A stretch of DNA of 64,000 nt from Psychrobacter immobilis (GTDB lineage: Bacteria > Pseudomonadota > Gammaproteobacteria > Pseudomonadales > Moraxellaceae), in assembly GCA_904846265.1 (NCBI GenBank), contig CAJHAA010000001.1, positions 186,001 through 250,000 on the forward strand, written 5' to 3'. Position numbers and translations under genes: made by a program. Numbering within the stretch: position 1 is the first letter of the stretch; every line of letters begins with the position of its first letter. Shown here in pieces: positions 19,360 through 29,185 of the stretch. The notes below the pieces were generated by a model. It did no database searches, had not been told where the DNA came from, and saw nothing but the letters and a program-made list of their open reading frames with translations.

Positions 19360-20259
19360 CTAATTGGCATGGAAGTACTTTTTTAACACCTCTAAACAGC
19401 GAGTGATTTTAGCTGGCTGTTGATCACGGTTTAAGGTGACGGCATATAGTACAAAACTTGGTAATTGATAACCGGTCAACACTTCGACCAAGTCACCATT
19501 TTCAAGCTCTTTTTTGATGTCCATTTCCATCATTCTAACCAAGCCATGACCTTCTTTTGCCAAGGTGGTCGCCATAAAGACATTATTGGTATAAATGCGT
19601 GAATTCATTTTCGTGCGCGTCTTTTTACCCGTTTCTGTCTGAATGAGATCAATTTGATTGGCATCTTTCATGATTTCAATACAAATCAGCTGATGGTCAG
19701 CCAAATCTTTAGGCGTCTGCAGTTTGGTATGTTGGCGTAGGTACTGCGGTGAAGCAACCAACATTTGGCGCACATCGGTCAATGGATGACTGCTGAGGCT
19801 CGAGTCATTAATCGATGGACTCATACGAATCGCAATATCGATCCGCTCATCAATCATGTCAATATAGTGGTTGTCTGCTAGATAGGTAATGCTAAGATCA
19901 TCATGTGCCGCCATCCACGTAGAAAGTGCCGGCAAAATATGATTAACGCCAAGCTCCGGTGTTGTCGCCACTCGTAAGCTGCCTGCCAACTCATCACGCA
20001 ACTGATTGACCTTAATCCGTCCTTGTTCAGCAGCACTTACCACATCCTTTGCGGCTTCATAAAAGCTCTCGCCAGCTTCTGTTAAGCTCAGCTTACGAGT
20101 TGATCGGTGTAATAGCACGACGCCCAGCTCATTTTCTAATGAGCGGATTTGCTGACTGACGGCACTGGTTGTAATGCCAAGCTCACGAGCAGAGCCACTA
20201 AAAGAGCCATGTCCAACTACACTGGCGAACACAGCCATACCACGTAAATTATCCAACAT
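19360..20259 (-). CDS. LysR-family transcriptional regulator
   Basis: A 299-residue LysR-type regulator. The N-terminal winged helix-turn-helix is clear (FASVVGHGSFSGSARELGITTSAVSQQIRSLE...LLHRSTRKLSLTEAGE), followed by a LysR substrate-binding domain. AGGTGA precedes the ATG at good spacing. It resembles the CrgA/YafC-like subgroup that begins with MLDNLRGMAVFASV. The target is unknown: the neighbours (argD convergent, dnaX upstream on the same strand) do not suggest a divergent target gene. Confidence 0.9.
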   Translation of the reverse strand: MLDNLRGMAVFASVVGHGSFSGSARELGITTSAVSQQIRSLENELGVVLLHRSTRKLSLTEAGESFYEAAKDVVSAAEQGRIKVNQLRDELAGSLRVATTPELGVNHILPALSTWMAAHDDLSITYLADNHYIDMIDERIDIAIRMSPSINDSSLSSHPLTDVRQMLVASPQYLRQHTKLQTPKDLADHQLICIEIMKDANQIDLIQTETGKKTRTKMNSRIYTNNVFMATTLAKEGHGLVRMMEMDIKKELENGDLVEVLTGYQLPSFVLYAVTLNRDQQPAKITRCLEVLKKYFHAN

Positions 20260-20386
20260 ATTCTCACCTAAACTTCATTTCAGTTTTTAATATAACTTAA
20301 CCATTATAGCGAATCTTAATTTATTTTATCGTTATTAAATATTTCTCTCTTGTTTAAAAAAGCCCATTTAATCTGCAATAAAAACA

Positions 20387-20426
20387 AAAATATCAAGGCG
20401 ATAGTACAACATCGCCTTGATATTTT
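20387..20426 (-). terminator. dnaX terminator
   Basis: A perfect 16-base-pair stem (AAAATATCAAGGCGAT and its complement) with an eight-base loop. On the minus strand a T-rich tail follows, 67 bases after the dnaX stop. Confidence 0.88.
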
Positions 20427-20493
20427 ATATGAAAGTTGTATTTAATAACTATATAGACTTTTAAATAATTTTAACAACAGTTTTTCTGACTGT

Positions 20494-22476
20494 TTAATAC
20501 AACTGAACCTTACCCATTTTTCCTTCACCGCGCTCATTCAAATACTGCATCACAGGCGTAGCAAGCAGTCTTGCTTCTGCAACCGTTTTGGCTTGCACCA
20601 AGCGTTTTTGTTGGCGACGCTCAGGCGTCTTATCCTCTGCTTGCATGACGCTGCCATCGATTTGCAAGTCAATTTCTGCTTGGGTGAACTGCTGTTGCAG
20701 TTTAGCCGCTAATTGCTGAAAAGTAGTTTGTAAATGCCGACTATCTATACTGGTTATAAATATTGCCTTGCCATCGCATAAGCCCGTCATCATGCCTTGA
20801 CGCGCAAGTGCCAATTCGTCTTGAGCCAATATCTCCGCTTCACGAGCCGTTTGTAGCCAATAATCCCATTTTTCTGGTGTCCACTCACCAAGCAGTTCTT
20901 GCGGTGAGCAACGCAGCAAAGTACGAGGATCATCCAGTTGCGTTGTTAACTGAGAATTATTTGCATCAGGCTCAACAACGGGTTCAGGCTCAACAACGGG
21001 TTCAGGCTCAACAACGGGTTCAGGCTCAACAACGGGTTCAGGCTCAACAACGGGTTCAGGCTCAACAACGGGTTCAGGCTCAACAACGGGTTCAGGCTCA
21101 ATAACGGGTTCAGGCTCAATAACGGGTTCAGGGTTAGTAACTAATACATCATGATTTTGCTCATCATTTTGAGCCAAACTTGGCTCAAAATTGTTATAGG
21201 TTTTGACTTGTAAATCATCATTATCTCGTGCTTGATAATCAACGCCATAAGACTGTAATGGCGGTGCAGAAGCCGATTGGCTATTCGATGATTGTGTAGA
21301 AGGTGTAGATGTCCCATCTTCTATAGCTGGTACTTCAGGTGATACAGAGCCAGCATAAGTATGATTTAATATCTCATCGACTGGCAATGGACGAAATGCT
21401 AGCAGACGTAAAATGCACATTTCCAGCGCTTGCATTGGTGTGCTCGCAAGCTTAACACCTTCACGTGCTTGCACGACAATCTCATAATACAGTTGCAGAA
21501 CGTCTGGACTCATATGCTGCGCAAGCGTGTTAATATCTTGCGCCTGTGCCTCATTTACATTTAATGTCACTTCAGGCAACAGCTGAGTCAACGCCAATTG
21601 ATGCAGTAATTCAGTAAGACCATCAAACATGCTAGTTGCATCAACCATTTGCGCGCGCATTTGTTCTATATGAGCCGCGACAGCAGATTTGTCATGGTTA
21701 TAGATATCAGTAATTAAACTGACCAGATCAGCCGCATCAATTAAACCAAGCATGGCGTTTACAGTGACATCATCGAGCGCACCTTGACCAAAAGCAATGG
21801 CCTGATCGGTCAATGACAACGCATCACGTACCGAGCCTTTGGCGGCGCTGGCTAACTGCCAGAGCGCAGGCTGTGTATAACCTACCTGCTCTTGGGTAAG
21901 AACATTTGCCAAATGCTCGCTGAGTAACGTTTGCGGTAGCGGACGTAGTACAAACTGTAAACAACGCGAAATAATGGTAATCGGCAATTTTTGCGGATCA
22001 GTCGTGGCAAGTAAGAATTTTACATGCTCAGGGGGTTCTTCCAAAGTTTTAAGAAGCGCATTAAAACTGTGTGTGGACAACATATGTACTTCATCAATCA
22101 GGTACACTTTATAACGCCCCTGACTTGGCGCATACGGCACATTATCCAGCAACTCTCGTGTATCTTCTACTTTGGTACGGGATGCCGCATCAATCTCGAT
22201 AAGATCGATGAATCGCCCTTGATCGATGGCCACGCAGTTATCACACACACCGCAAGGCGTACTAGTAATACCCGTATCGCAGTTCAAACATTTAGATAGG
22301 ATACGCGCAATCGTGGTCTTACCCACACCGCGTGTGCCCGTAAAGAGGTAAGCATGATGCAAACGGTTATAATCAATCGCATTAATCAATGCTTGAGAAA
22401 CATGCGTTTGCCCAATCAACTCGTGAAAGTTTTTGGGACGATATTTGCGCGCTAAAACTTGATATTGCTGCGTCAT
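20494..22476 (-). CDS. dnaX: DNA polymerase III subunits tau (and gamma)
   Basis: The clamp-loader ATPase. From the ATG at 22476 the protein has 660 residues: Walker A GTRGVGKT (47-54), zinc module Cys66-Cys75-Cys78-Cys81, DEVHML Walker B and the SRC sensor, then domain III. Residues about 450-503 are nine tandem PEPV(V/I)E hexapeptides. The C-terminal tau-specific part contacts DnaB and the polymerase. A TTG at 22488 would add four residues but is less likely. No A-AAA-AAG slippery heptamer is visible at the end of domain III, so a frameshifted gamma form is not evident. A strong terminator follows. Confidence 0.95.
   Translation of the reverse strand: MTQQYQVLARKYRPKNFHELIGQTHVSQALINAIDYNRLHHAYLFTGTRGVGKTTIARILSKCLNCDTGITSTPCGVCDNCVAIDQGRFIDLIEIDAASRTKVEDTRELLDNVPYAPSQGRYKVYLIDEVHMLSTHSFNALLKTLEEPPEHVKFLLATTDPQKLPITIISRCLQFVLRPLPQTLLSEHLANVLTQEQVGYTQPALWQLASAAKGSVRDALSLTDQAIAFGQGALDDVTVNAMLGLIDAADLVSLITDIYNHDKSAVAAHIEQMRAQMVDATSMFDGLTELLHQLALTQLLPEVTLNVNEAQAQDINTLAQHMSPDVLQLYYEIVVQAREGVKLASTPMQALEMCILRLLAFRPLPVDEILNHTYAGSVSPEVPAIEDGTSTPSTQSSNSQSASAPPLQSYGVDYQARDNDDLQVKTYNNFEPSLAQNDEQNHDVLVTNPEPVIEPEPVIEPEPVVEPEPVVEPEPVVEPEPVVEPEPVVEPEPVVEPEPVVEPDANNSQLTTQLDDPRTLLRCSPQELLGEWTPEKWDYWLQTAREAEILAQDELALARQGMMTGLCDGKAIFITSIDSRHLQTTFQQLAAKLQQQFTQAEIDLQIDGSVMQAEDKTPERRQQKRLVQAKTVAEARLLATPVMQYLNERGEGKMGKVQLY
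20969..21130. repeat. 18-bp minisatellite, nine copies, inside dnaX
   Basis: Nine head-to-tail units GGCTCAACAACGGGTTCA (plus strand). Seven are identical; the last two (21095-21130) read AATAACGGG in place of AACAACGGG. Being a multiple of three, each unit adds PEPVVE or PEPVIE to the tau linker and copy change keeps the frame. Confidence 0.97.
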
Positions 22477-22545
22477 AATAAATGCCAATGTGAATAATAC
22501 AAATATAGATGGGGTGTCAAACCAGTAGGCTGTATTAGGTTTAGA

Positions 22546-23808
22546 TTATAACTGGGCTTGAAGTTGTGCTAAACGTTCATATAAGCGCTGAGTATTGGCG
22601 TCAATCACTGGACCTTTTTGATAAAAGGCATCCAAGTACACCTCTGTATTGACGCTATCATCACAAGGTCTAAACTCTACGCCAATCAAAAACAAATCAT
22701 CCATCACTGGATCCTGTATTTGAGCATTGAGCTCCAATAACAAGTCTTGTTGAGACGTGCGAACCTTATCAGCACTCAGCGAACTATTATCATCTTGCGC
22801 ATAGAAAACCAGCAGATAATGGCGTCCAAACACGTGATAAGAGTGCTCATGACAAACATAACCATTCCAGCGAGAGTCTTGATCCATCGTTTTGTAAGCT
22901 AAGATTTTTTCAACCAAACAAGCGTAAGTGTACATTGACTCATCGACCAAAATATCGACCGGCTCTTTTGGTAGGGGTTGACCTGCCTCATAATGATTTT
23001 TAATCAAACTATTAAACAGCTTGTACCACATTCGAGTATTTTTCTGAATCTCAGCCATGAGTGCTTTGGCAAAGACTGCCTGATCTGGTTCTGTAGCTTT
23101 GAGCAAACGTTGCTCAATTTGATCGATCAACTGATTATCAATCAATTGCTCTTGCACCCTAATCGCTCTTTGATGAAAGTCAGGCGACTGTAAAAACTGG
23201 GTAAGTAATGTCGATTCGTCTTGGAATGACTTAAACCCTGTCAGCTGGCTGCGATGAAAGTCTAAAAATGCGGACAAATCGCTTGGCGTAACCAATTGGC
23301 TGATGATATCGACAAAGCTTTGATGGCTAAATACCTGTAAGACACTCTGCTCATCATCCAGATCTAAAACACAGTCTTCAGCAAAAAACTGACTACCATA
23401 TTCATAATCAACCGTATGCGAGGATGCTTGTGGTTTGTCATCTTGATGTGTAACAGACAGTGACGTCAAACCAATGAAATAAACATCCTTACCAGCTGTC
23501 GAGGTATTACTTTCTGCCATCGACCTATCGTTTTTTAGATAAAGCTGAGCATGACGCTTAATTAGTTGGTTGACGACTTCTTTTCTCCACTCACGAACTT
23601 GAGCGCTGTCTACTTTTTGCCTACTCGCTTGCATCACCACATCATTGACGATCAAATAAATAATAGCGCCAGAAAACTCAAAAACGAAATCATAACCTTG
23701 AAACTGCTTAGGATTGATTGTTTTATCTGCTGGTAATTCATACAAAGATAAGAAACTTTGTTGAATCATCTGTTGCAAAAGTGATGGTGACGCGTGCTGA
23801 GTATCCAT
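22546..23808 (-). CDS. Unrecognised 420-residue protein between lysS and dnaX
   Basis: A full-length, well-formed gene with ATG and normal composition. I do not recognise the family. The protein is soluble, acidic and rich in Gln, Asp and Leu, with no signal peptide or membrane helix. Features include an N-terminal core YDFVFEFSGAIIYLIVNDVVMQ, a central helical part, and a C-terminal beta-like part (YVCHEHSYHVFGRHYLLVFYAQDD ... DLFLIGVEFRPCDD). It is 70 bases upstream of dnaX and 114 bases downstream of lysS on the same strand, so it may be read with either. Confidence 0.8.
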   Translation of the reverse strand: MDTQHASPSLLQQMIQQSFLSLYELPADKTINPKQFQGYDFVFEFSGAIIYLIVNDVVMQASRQKVDSAQVREWRKEVVNQLIKRHAQLYLKNDRSMAESNTSTAGKDVYFIGLTSLSVTHQDDKPQASSHTVDYEYGSQFFAEDCVLDLDDEQSVLQVFSHQSFVDIISQLVTPSDLSAFLDFHRSQLTGFKSFQDESTLLTQFLQSPDFHQRAIRVQEQLIDNQLIDQIEQRLLKATEPDQAVFAKALMAEIQKNTRMWYKLFNSLIKNHYEAGQPLPKEPVDILVDESMYTYACLVEKILAYKTMDQDSRWNGYVCHEHSYHVFGRHYLLVFYAQDDNSSLSADKVRTSQQDLLLELNAQIQDPVMDDLFLIGVEFRPCDDSVNTEVYLDAFYQKGPVIDANTQRLYERLAQLQAQL

Positions 23809-23840
23809 GATGTCCCTATAAATGAGGTCTCATAAAGAAT

Positions 23841-23895
23841 CTGGGACCATTCCATTGAAAGCAAAAGAGCTTTCTTATGTTCAGTTTAGTCCCAG
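23841..23895 (-). other. Two-tier hairpin in the lysS to 420-residue gene spacer
   Basis: An outer stem CTGGGAC (23841-23847) / GTCCCAG (23889-23895) encloses an inner stem GAAAGC/GCTTTC (23857-23874). There is no T-run after either stem, so it is not a standard terminator. It could be a processing, pausing or stabilising structure in the minus-strand transcript. Confidence 0.4.
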
Positions 23896-23922
23896 CATGG
23901 ATTTATGGCAAGTAAACCAGTT

Positions 23923-25455
23923 CTAGCTTTCTAACTTGCGGCGCATATGCGGAAATAAAATCACATCACGGATACTGGCCGAATCGGTAAACAACATCAC
24001 CAAACGGTCAATACCGATACCTTCACCTGCGGTTGGTGGTAAGCCATAAGACAACGCTTCGATGTATTCTTCATCAAAATGCATCGCTTCATCATCACCA
24101 GCGTCTTTTTCAGCGACTTGTCCACGGAAGCGTTCTGCCTGATCAGCAGGATCATTGAGCTCGCTAAAGCCGTTTGCCAGTTCACGACCACCGATGAATA
24201 GCTCAAAACGATCGGTGATTTCAGGATTGTCATCACTACGGCGTGCCAGTGGTGAAGTTTCCGCTGGATATTCAGTGATGAACGTTGGCTGACGCAATTG
24301 GTGTTCAGCGGTTTCTTCAAAGATAATAGTCTGTAGTTTGCCCACACCAAACACCTCTTTCACTTGCTGTTTAAGCGTTGTCGAGGCGTACTCTGCCAGA
24401 TATTCACGGTCATTGATACGTGCCATATCGAAATTTTCGGCATATTTTGCAATTGCATCAGACATAGATAAACGTATAAATGGCGCTTTTAGACTGATGG
24501 CTTCTTCTTGATAAGCAATCTCAGTCGTGCCCAAAATATCCATCGCTAATTCATTAAATAAGCGTTCGGTCAAATCCATCAAGTCATGATAATCAGCATA
24601 CGCTTGATAAAATTCAATCATGGTAAATTCAGGATTATGGCGAGTTGATACACCTTCGTTACGGAAGCTGCGGTTAATCTCGAACACTCTTTCAAAACCA
24701 CCAACGACTAAGCGCTTCAAGTAAAGCTCAGGCGCGATACGCAGATATAAAGGCATATCTAGAGCGTTATGATGCGTCACAAACGGACGCGCCACCGCAC
24801 CACCTGGGATAGGATGCATCATCGGCGTCTCAACTTCCATGAAACGCTCATTTAACATAAACTTGCGAATGCCGCTAATGACTTGACTGCGAATCATAAA
24901 GGTATCACGAGTCGTCTCATTGGTCATCAAATCAAGATGACGATTACGATAGCGAGCTTCGATATCAGCTAAACCATGGAACTTGTTTGGCATTGGACGT
25001 AGCGCTTTAGTCAATAACTGAAACTCTTCGATATGCACATATAAATCGCCCTTGCCTGAGCGACCGATGTAGCCTGATACGCCAACAATATCACCCAAAT
25101 CTAATGATTTAATGGTCGCTAACGTCTCTGGATCCAACTCTTTGCGTGCAACATATAACTGAATGCGACCCGTCATGTCTTGAATAACAATAAAGGCACC
25201 ACGGTTCAGCATGACGCGACCTGCCACGTTGACCTGTATTTTTTCGCCATTCGCCGCTTTTTCTTCAATTTCTTGTTTTGAGACGCCGTCAAAGGCAGTT
25301 TGCAAATCTTGCGCATAATCAGTACGTTTAAATGTATTTGGATACGGCTGTTTGCCTGAAGCAGTGATATCGTCTAGCTTAGCTTGCAGCTGAGCAATTA
25401 GCTCGTTAGCGTCTTCTGGGGCTTGCTCTTGATTCTGATTGTTGTGCTTTGACAT
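23923..25455 (-). CDS. lysS: Lysyl-tRNA synthetase, class II
   Basis: A 510-residue cytosolic enzyme charging tRNA-Lys. The N-terminal OB-fold anticodon-binding domain ([29 protein letters not shown]) is followed by the class II catalytic domain: motif 1 around [21 protein letters not shown], motif 2 [26 protein letters not shown] and motif 3 [14 protein letters not shown]. The length matches the family (about 500). It probably starts a minus-strand unit that continues into the unrecognised 420-residue gene and perhaps dnaX. Confidence 0.97.
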   Translation of the reverse strand: MSKHNNQNQEQAPEDANELIAQLQAKLDDITASGKQPYPNTFKRTDYAQDLQTAFDGVSKQEIEEKAANGEKIQVNVAGRVMLNRGAFIVIQDMTGRIQLYVARKELDPETLATIKSLDLGDIVGVSGYIGRSGKGDLYVHIEEFQLLTKALRPMPNKFHGLADIEARYRNRHLDLMTNETTRDTFMIRSQVISGIRKFMLNERFMEVETPMMHPIPGGAVARPFVTHHNALDMPLYLRIAPELYLKRLVVGGFERVFEINRSFRNEGVSTRHNPEFTMIEFYQAYADYHDLMDLTERLFNELAMDILGTTEIAYQEEAISLKAPFIRLSMSDAIAKYAENFDMARINDREYLAEYASTTLKQQVKEVFGVGKLQTIIFEETAEHQLRQPTFITEYPAETSPLARRSDDNPEITDRFELFIGGRELANGFSELNDPADQAERFRGQVAEKDAGDDEAMHFDEEYIEALSYGLPPTAGEGIGIDRLVMLFTDSASIRDVILFPHMRRKLES

Positions 25456-25565
25456 AACACTCTCAATATTGTTAGGTAATTAAATGAAATAAACGAAAAC
25501 TGCAAAATTAAATCTATACTTATTATCATGGTCGATAGCCGTAAAAAAACAGCTATAAACAAACA

Positions 25566-25588
25566 GACACTGTCATCTAGACAGTGTC
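25566..25588 (-). terminator. prfA terminator
   Basis: A perfect nine-base-pair stem GACACTGTC/GACAGTGTC with a five-base loop. On the minus strand it is followed by a T-rich but interrupted tract (TGTTTGTTTATAG). Confidence 0.7.
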
Positions 25589-25655
25589 ACGCTTTTATGA
25601 ATTAATGATTCACGACCAGCTATTGATCCTCTAGTCATTAATATCCTGATGGTTA

Positions 25656-26747
25656 CTAATCACCACCGCCAATACTGGCCATCAAATCAGCCTGATGCTC
25701 ACGCAACAGTGCATCAAGAACCTCATCCAAGTCGCCTTCCATAATGGCATCAAGCTTGTATAACGTCAGGTTGATACGGTGATCGGTCATGCGACCTTGT
25801 GGGAAATTATAGGTGCGAATGCGTTCTGAGCGATCGCCACTACCCACCAAATCACGGCGTATGGTATCTGCGGCATCAACTTGAGCCTGTACTTTGACTT
25901 GCTGAATCTTTGAAATCAGCATTTTCATCGCTTGCGCACGGTTTTTGTGCTGGCTACGCTCTTGTTGACACTCTACCACGGTACCCGTGGGAATGTGGGT
26001 CAAACGTACGGCTGAGTCAGTGGTGTTAACGTGCTGACCACCGGCACCGCTTGAACGGAAGGTATCAAAACGGATATCGGCTGGATTTAGATCTACTGTA
26101 TCATCAATCTCAACTTCAGGCATCACCGCCACGGTACAAGCTGACGTATGCACGCGACCTTGGCTTTCGGTTTCAGGCACACGCTGCACACGGTGTACGC
26201 CTGATTCAAACTTTAAGCGCCCATACACGCTGTTGCCTGATACGCGAGTGATGATTTCTTTATAACCGCCATGCTCGCCTTCACTTGCCGACAGTACTTC
26301 CACTGTCCAGCCTTGTGTCTGCGCGTATTTTTGGTACATTCGAAACAAGTCACCAGAGAAAATCGCGGCTTCATCACCACCTGTACCCGCTCGAATTTCC
26401 AGGAAAGCAGGCACTTTATCATTTGGATCTTTTGGTAGCATCATGACATTGAGCGCCTCTTCCATCTCTACGATGGTCTCGCGGGCGTTATCAATCTCAT
26501 CGATCATCATCTCTTTCATGTCAGGATCTGAAGCATCAGCCAGCATAGCCTCTGCATCAGCCTGATCCGTTTCTGCACGCACATAGTTCTGCCATAAAGT
26601 GGTGATATCCATCAAGTCGCTGTGCTCGACAGACAATTCACGGAATTTATTATTATCGCTGATGATACTAGGATCTGATAATAAGGCGGTGACCTCTTCA
26701 TAACGGTCTACCATCTGGTCTAAACGCAGGCGTAAGGATTCTTTCAT
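25656..26747 (-). CDS. prfA: Peptide chain release factor 1
   Basis: A 363-residue RF1 that reads UAA and UAG stop codons. The GGQ motif ([20 protein letters not shown]) triggers peptidyl-tRNA hydrolysis. The RF1-type PxT recognition motif appears as Pro-Glu-Thr in [14 protein letters not shown], where E. coli has Pro-Ala-Thr. The length is normal (E. coli 360). The methyltransferase gene prmC, often next to prfA, is not adjacent. It is bounded by spacers and terminators, so probably a single-gene unit. Confidence 0.97.
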   Translation of the reverse strand: MKESLRLRLDQMVDRYEEVTALLSDPSIISDNNKFRELSVEHSDLMDITTLWQNYVRAETDQADAEAMLADASDPDMKEMMIDEIDNARETIVEMEEALNVMMLPKDPNDKVPAFLEIRAGTGGDEAAIFSGDLFRMYQKYAQTQGWTVEVLSASEGEHGGYKEIITRVSGNSVYGRLKFESGVHRVQRVPETESQGRVHTSACTVAVMPEVEIDDTVDLNPADIRFDTFRSSGAGGQHVNTTDSAVRLTHIPTGTVVECQQERSQHKNRAQAMKMLISKIQQVKVQAQVDAADTIRRDLVGSGDRSERIRTYNFPQGRMTDHRINLTLYKLDAIMEGDLDEVLDALLREHQADLMASIGGGD

Positions 26748-26918
26748 AAAAGGACTTTTAATTGGATGAGAGGAATAAGACCGTGATTATAGCAAATTTT
26801 TCGGGGTAAATTAAAACCTCTAAGCATTCTTCCCGTTATATTCTCAAATAGCGCCTCATTCTTGAATAATATATTGCTTAAATAATGTGATTAAATGCTT
26901 ATAACAAAAATAACAGAC

Positions 26919-26953
26919 AAAAAAATAGCTAAGATTGCTCTTAGCTATTTTTT
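26919..26953 (-). terminator. Terminator of the KAS III-like gene
   Basis: Stem ATAGCTAAGA/TCTTAGCTAT with a four-base loop and A/T runs on both sides. On the minus strand it lies 26 bases after the stop. Confidence 0.87.
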
Positions 26954-26979
26954 ATTAGTAACAGATTTTACTTTAAAAA

Positions 26980-28125
26980 TTAAACCTTACGCACCAATAC
27001 TGAACCGATAGAGTAACCAGCGCCAAATGAACAGATAACACCCAAATCACCAGAGGCAAGCTCATCTTTATAGCGATGGAAAACAATCATCGGACTGGCT
27101 GAACTGGTGTTAGCAAATTCAGCAATGACACTTGGCACAATCGCTTTATCTGCTTCTTTACCAATCACAGTACGTAGGATTAAATCCAACATATTGGCGT
27201 TGGCTTGGTGCAGCCACATCATTTTAACGTCAGACGTTGCGATATCATTTTCTTGCAAATGCTCAGTGATGACCTCTGAAACCTTTGGACAGACTTCACG
27301 GAACACTTTTCGACCATTTTGTAAGAATAGCTTGTCGGTGACTGGCTCTTTAATATCTGGATACATCTCAGTCTGTGCCGCTAAGAACTCTGAGCGATCC
27401 ATAAAGCCGTATTCGTTTTTGATATTGGTCGAAAACTGGGTAAATAGCTTAGAGTTAAGAATCTCATAACCTTTTGGCGTGTCTAGCTCTTCGATGATAG
27501 ATGCTGTTGCGACATCGCCAAAGATAAAGTGGCTGTCACGGTTACGCCAGTTTAGATGCGCTGAGGTAATCTCAACGTTGACCACAGCGATGCGCTTAGC
27601 CAGACCAGAAACGATAGAGCCGTGTGCTTGCGATAGACCAAAAGTCGCGGCACTACAAGCGACGTTCATATCATAAGCAAAACCACCAATCATACCGATT
27701 GCATTTTGAATCTCGATAGCGACCGCAGGATAAGTACGCTGAAAGTTTGAACAGGCAAGAATGATACCATCTAGGTCATTCGCCTCAAGACCTGCATCTG
27801 CTAGCGCGTCTTTCAAAGCCGCAGTACCCATTTCTGCCATGATAGACAGCTCTTCACCTAAATGACGATAAGGAATCACTGGTGCCATGATTTCAGGATC
27901 TAAAATACCATCCTTTTCCATCACATAACGTGATTTGATACCAGATACTTTTTCGATAAAGGCCGCTGAAGAAGGCTCTAGGGCAGTCAAAGTTCCTGCT
28001 GCTATCTCGTCAGCATGCTTTGCATTATAATTCTCAACATACTTATTAAATGAATCTACTAGCTCTTCATTACTGATGCTATAAGGCGGAATATACAGGC
28101 CGGTGCCTGTGATACAAGTCGTCAT
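26980..28125 (-). CDS. Beta-ketoacyl-ACP synthase III-like enzyme (long FabH family)
   Basis: A 381-residue thiolase-fold condensing enzyme. The KAS III triad is visible: Cys157 ([11 protein letters not shown]), His306 ([10 protein letters not shown]) and Asn339 ([10 protein letters not shown]). KAS III usually starts fatty-acid synthesis by condensing acetyl-CoA with malonyl-ACP. This protein is some 60 residues longer than E. coli FabH (317), the extra length lying mainly in residues 20-90, and it is not in a fab cluster. It may be the main initiating enzyme or one with a different acyl primer specificity. The minus-strand start sits in a 298-bp divergent spacer with pnuC. Confidence 0.88.
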   Translation of the reverse strand: MTTCITGTGLYIPPYSISNEELVDSFNKYVENYNAKHADEIAAGTLTALEPSSAAFIEKVSGIKSRYVMEKDGILDPEIMAPVIPYRHLGEELSIMAEMGTAALKDALADAGLEANDLDGIILACSNFQRTYPAVAIEIQNAIGMIGGFAYDMNVACSAATFGLSQAHGSIVSGLAKRIAVVNVEITSAHLNWRNRDSHFIFGDVATASIIEELDTPKGYEILNSKLFTQFSTNIKNEYGFMDRSEFLAAQTEMYPDIKEPVTDKLFLQNGRKVFREVCPKVSEVITEHLQENDIATSDVKMMWLHQANANMLDLILRTVIGKEADKAIVPSVIAEFANTSSASPMIVFHRYKDELASGDLGVICSFGAGYSIGSVLVRKV

Positions 28126-28334
28126 GATAAGCTTCCTTGTCTACTACTATAGGGCTTGGGATAAGCATAAAAGTGGAAAAATAACAGTCGTTTGATTTCA
28201 GTGAATAACTGTAAACTTAAAATCAGAGCCTTTATTATGCCTGAATATAATTATTTTTCTAATACTTTGTTACAAATAATCTGTTTGTTGCGAAAAATAA
28301 GCAAAGTCCTGACTTCATTTTGGAGCAGCTACGT

Positions 28335-28340
28335 TATAAT
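28335..28340 (+). promoter_or_regulatory. Candidate -10 box of pnuC
   Basis: A perfect TATAAT, 84 bases before the pnuC ATG. The -35 is weak (TTCATT at 28314-28319 with a 15-base spacer). The intervening leader shows no structure I recognise as a riboswitch. Confidence 0.4.
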
Positions 28341-28423
28341 TGGCGCACTTTGCTAGCGACACATTCACAGTTCGAGCGCATAAAACTGCGAGACATAAAA
28401 CCCGCTCATATTTGGGAATACTC

Positions 28424-29185
28424 ATGGTAGAAATTTTTAACTGGTTATTTGGACAATACGCTGACTATCCCACTGTCTTTATTGCTCTGGAATTGATTGC
28501 CGTCATATTTGGGGTAGCAAGTGTCTTACTCGCCAGCAGAACCAATATTTTGGTATTTCCGATAGGCCTCGTCAGCACCGCTATATTTGTCTATCTACTA
28601 TGGAAATGGCAATTATTTGGCGATATGTTTATCAATGCCTACTATACGGTGATGAGTCTATATGGCTGGATCAATTGGACACAAAGTAAGAAAAACACAG
28701 CCATAAAAAAACAGCAAGATTATATCAACCCTACTGGTCAGCAGCAAAATGAGTCGTTAGCAAGCATTAACGCCCAGAACGCTATTCAAGTAGAACATCT
28801 CGATAAAAAAGATTTGCCAATACTCGCCTTACTAGCCTCGGCGACTATTGCCTTTGTCGCGTTGGTGTATTACTTCAGACCAGTCATCAATAATAACTTT
28901 AGTTTTGATGGCGCGGTATTAGGATTGCATTTATTTACGTGGGTCGATTACACCGATATGTTGACTACCGCGCTGTTTTTGATGGCGATGTGGCTGATGG
29001 CGCGGCGCAAAATTGAGCATTGGATACTCTGGATAATCGCCGATGCTATTTCAGTCCCGCTATACTTTTATAAAGGTCTCACTTTTACTGCGCTACAATA
29101 CGTAGTCTTCACTCTTATCGCAATTTGGGCTTACTATGAATGGCAACGACGTTACCGCTTGCAACCTAAAGCAGCATACGCCTAA
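28424..29185 (+). CDS. pnuC: Nicotinamide riboside transporter PnuC
   Basis: A 253-residue inner-membrane facilitator of the PnuC family, importing nicotinamide riboside for NAD salvage. Several hydrophobic segments are visible, with family stretches FPIGLVSTAIFVYLLWKWQLFGDMFINAYYTVMSLYGW, TALFLMAMWLMARRKIEHW and VPLYFYKGLTFTALQYVVF. A polar loop of about 40 residues separates the two halves. The ATG at 28424 is chosen: GGGA lies 6 bases upstream and it gives family length. A TTG at 28340 falls on the -10 box and is rejected. It overlaps the following kinase gene. Confidence 0.93.
   Translation: MVEIFNWLFGQYADYPTVFIALELIAVIFGVASVLLASRTNILVFPIGLVSTAIFVYLLWKWQLFGDMFINAYYTVMSLYGWINWTQSKKNTAIKKQQDYINPTGQQQNESLASINAQNAIQVEHLDKKDLPILALLASATIAFVALVYYFRPVINNNFSFDGAVLGLHLFTWVDYTDMLTTALFLMAMWLMARRKIEHWILWIIADAISVPLYFYKGLTFTALQYVVFTLIAIWAYYEWQRRYRLQPKAAYA

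Noticed and set aside
20763-21104. Plus-strand frame with AQQRVQ repeats opposite dnaX
   Set aside because: It is the mirror of the 18-bp minisatellite in the dnaX gene; no start signals or independent support.
23841-23895. Considered as a lysS intrinsic terminator
   Set aside because: No T-run follows either stem, so it was reported as a structure only.
28341-28423. Possible NAD-related riboswitch in the pnuC leader
   Set aside because: No pattern of a known NAD+ or preQ1 riboswitch could be recognised in the 83-base leader.
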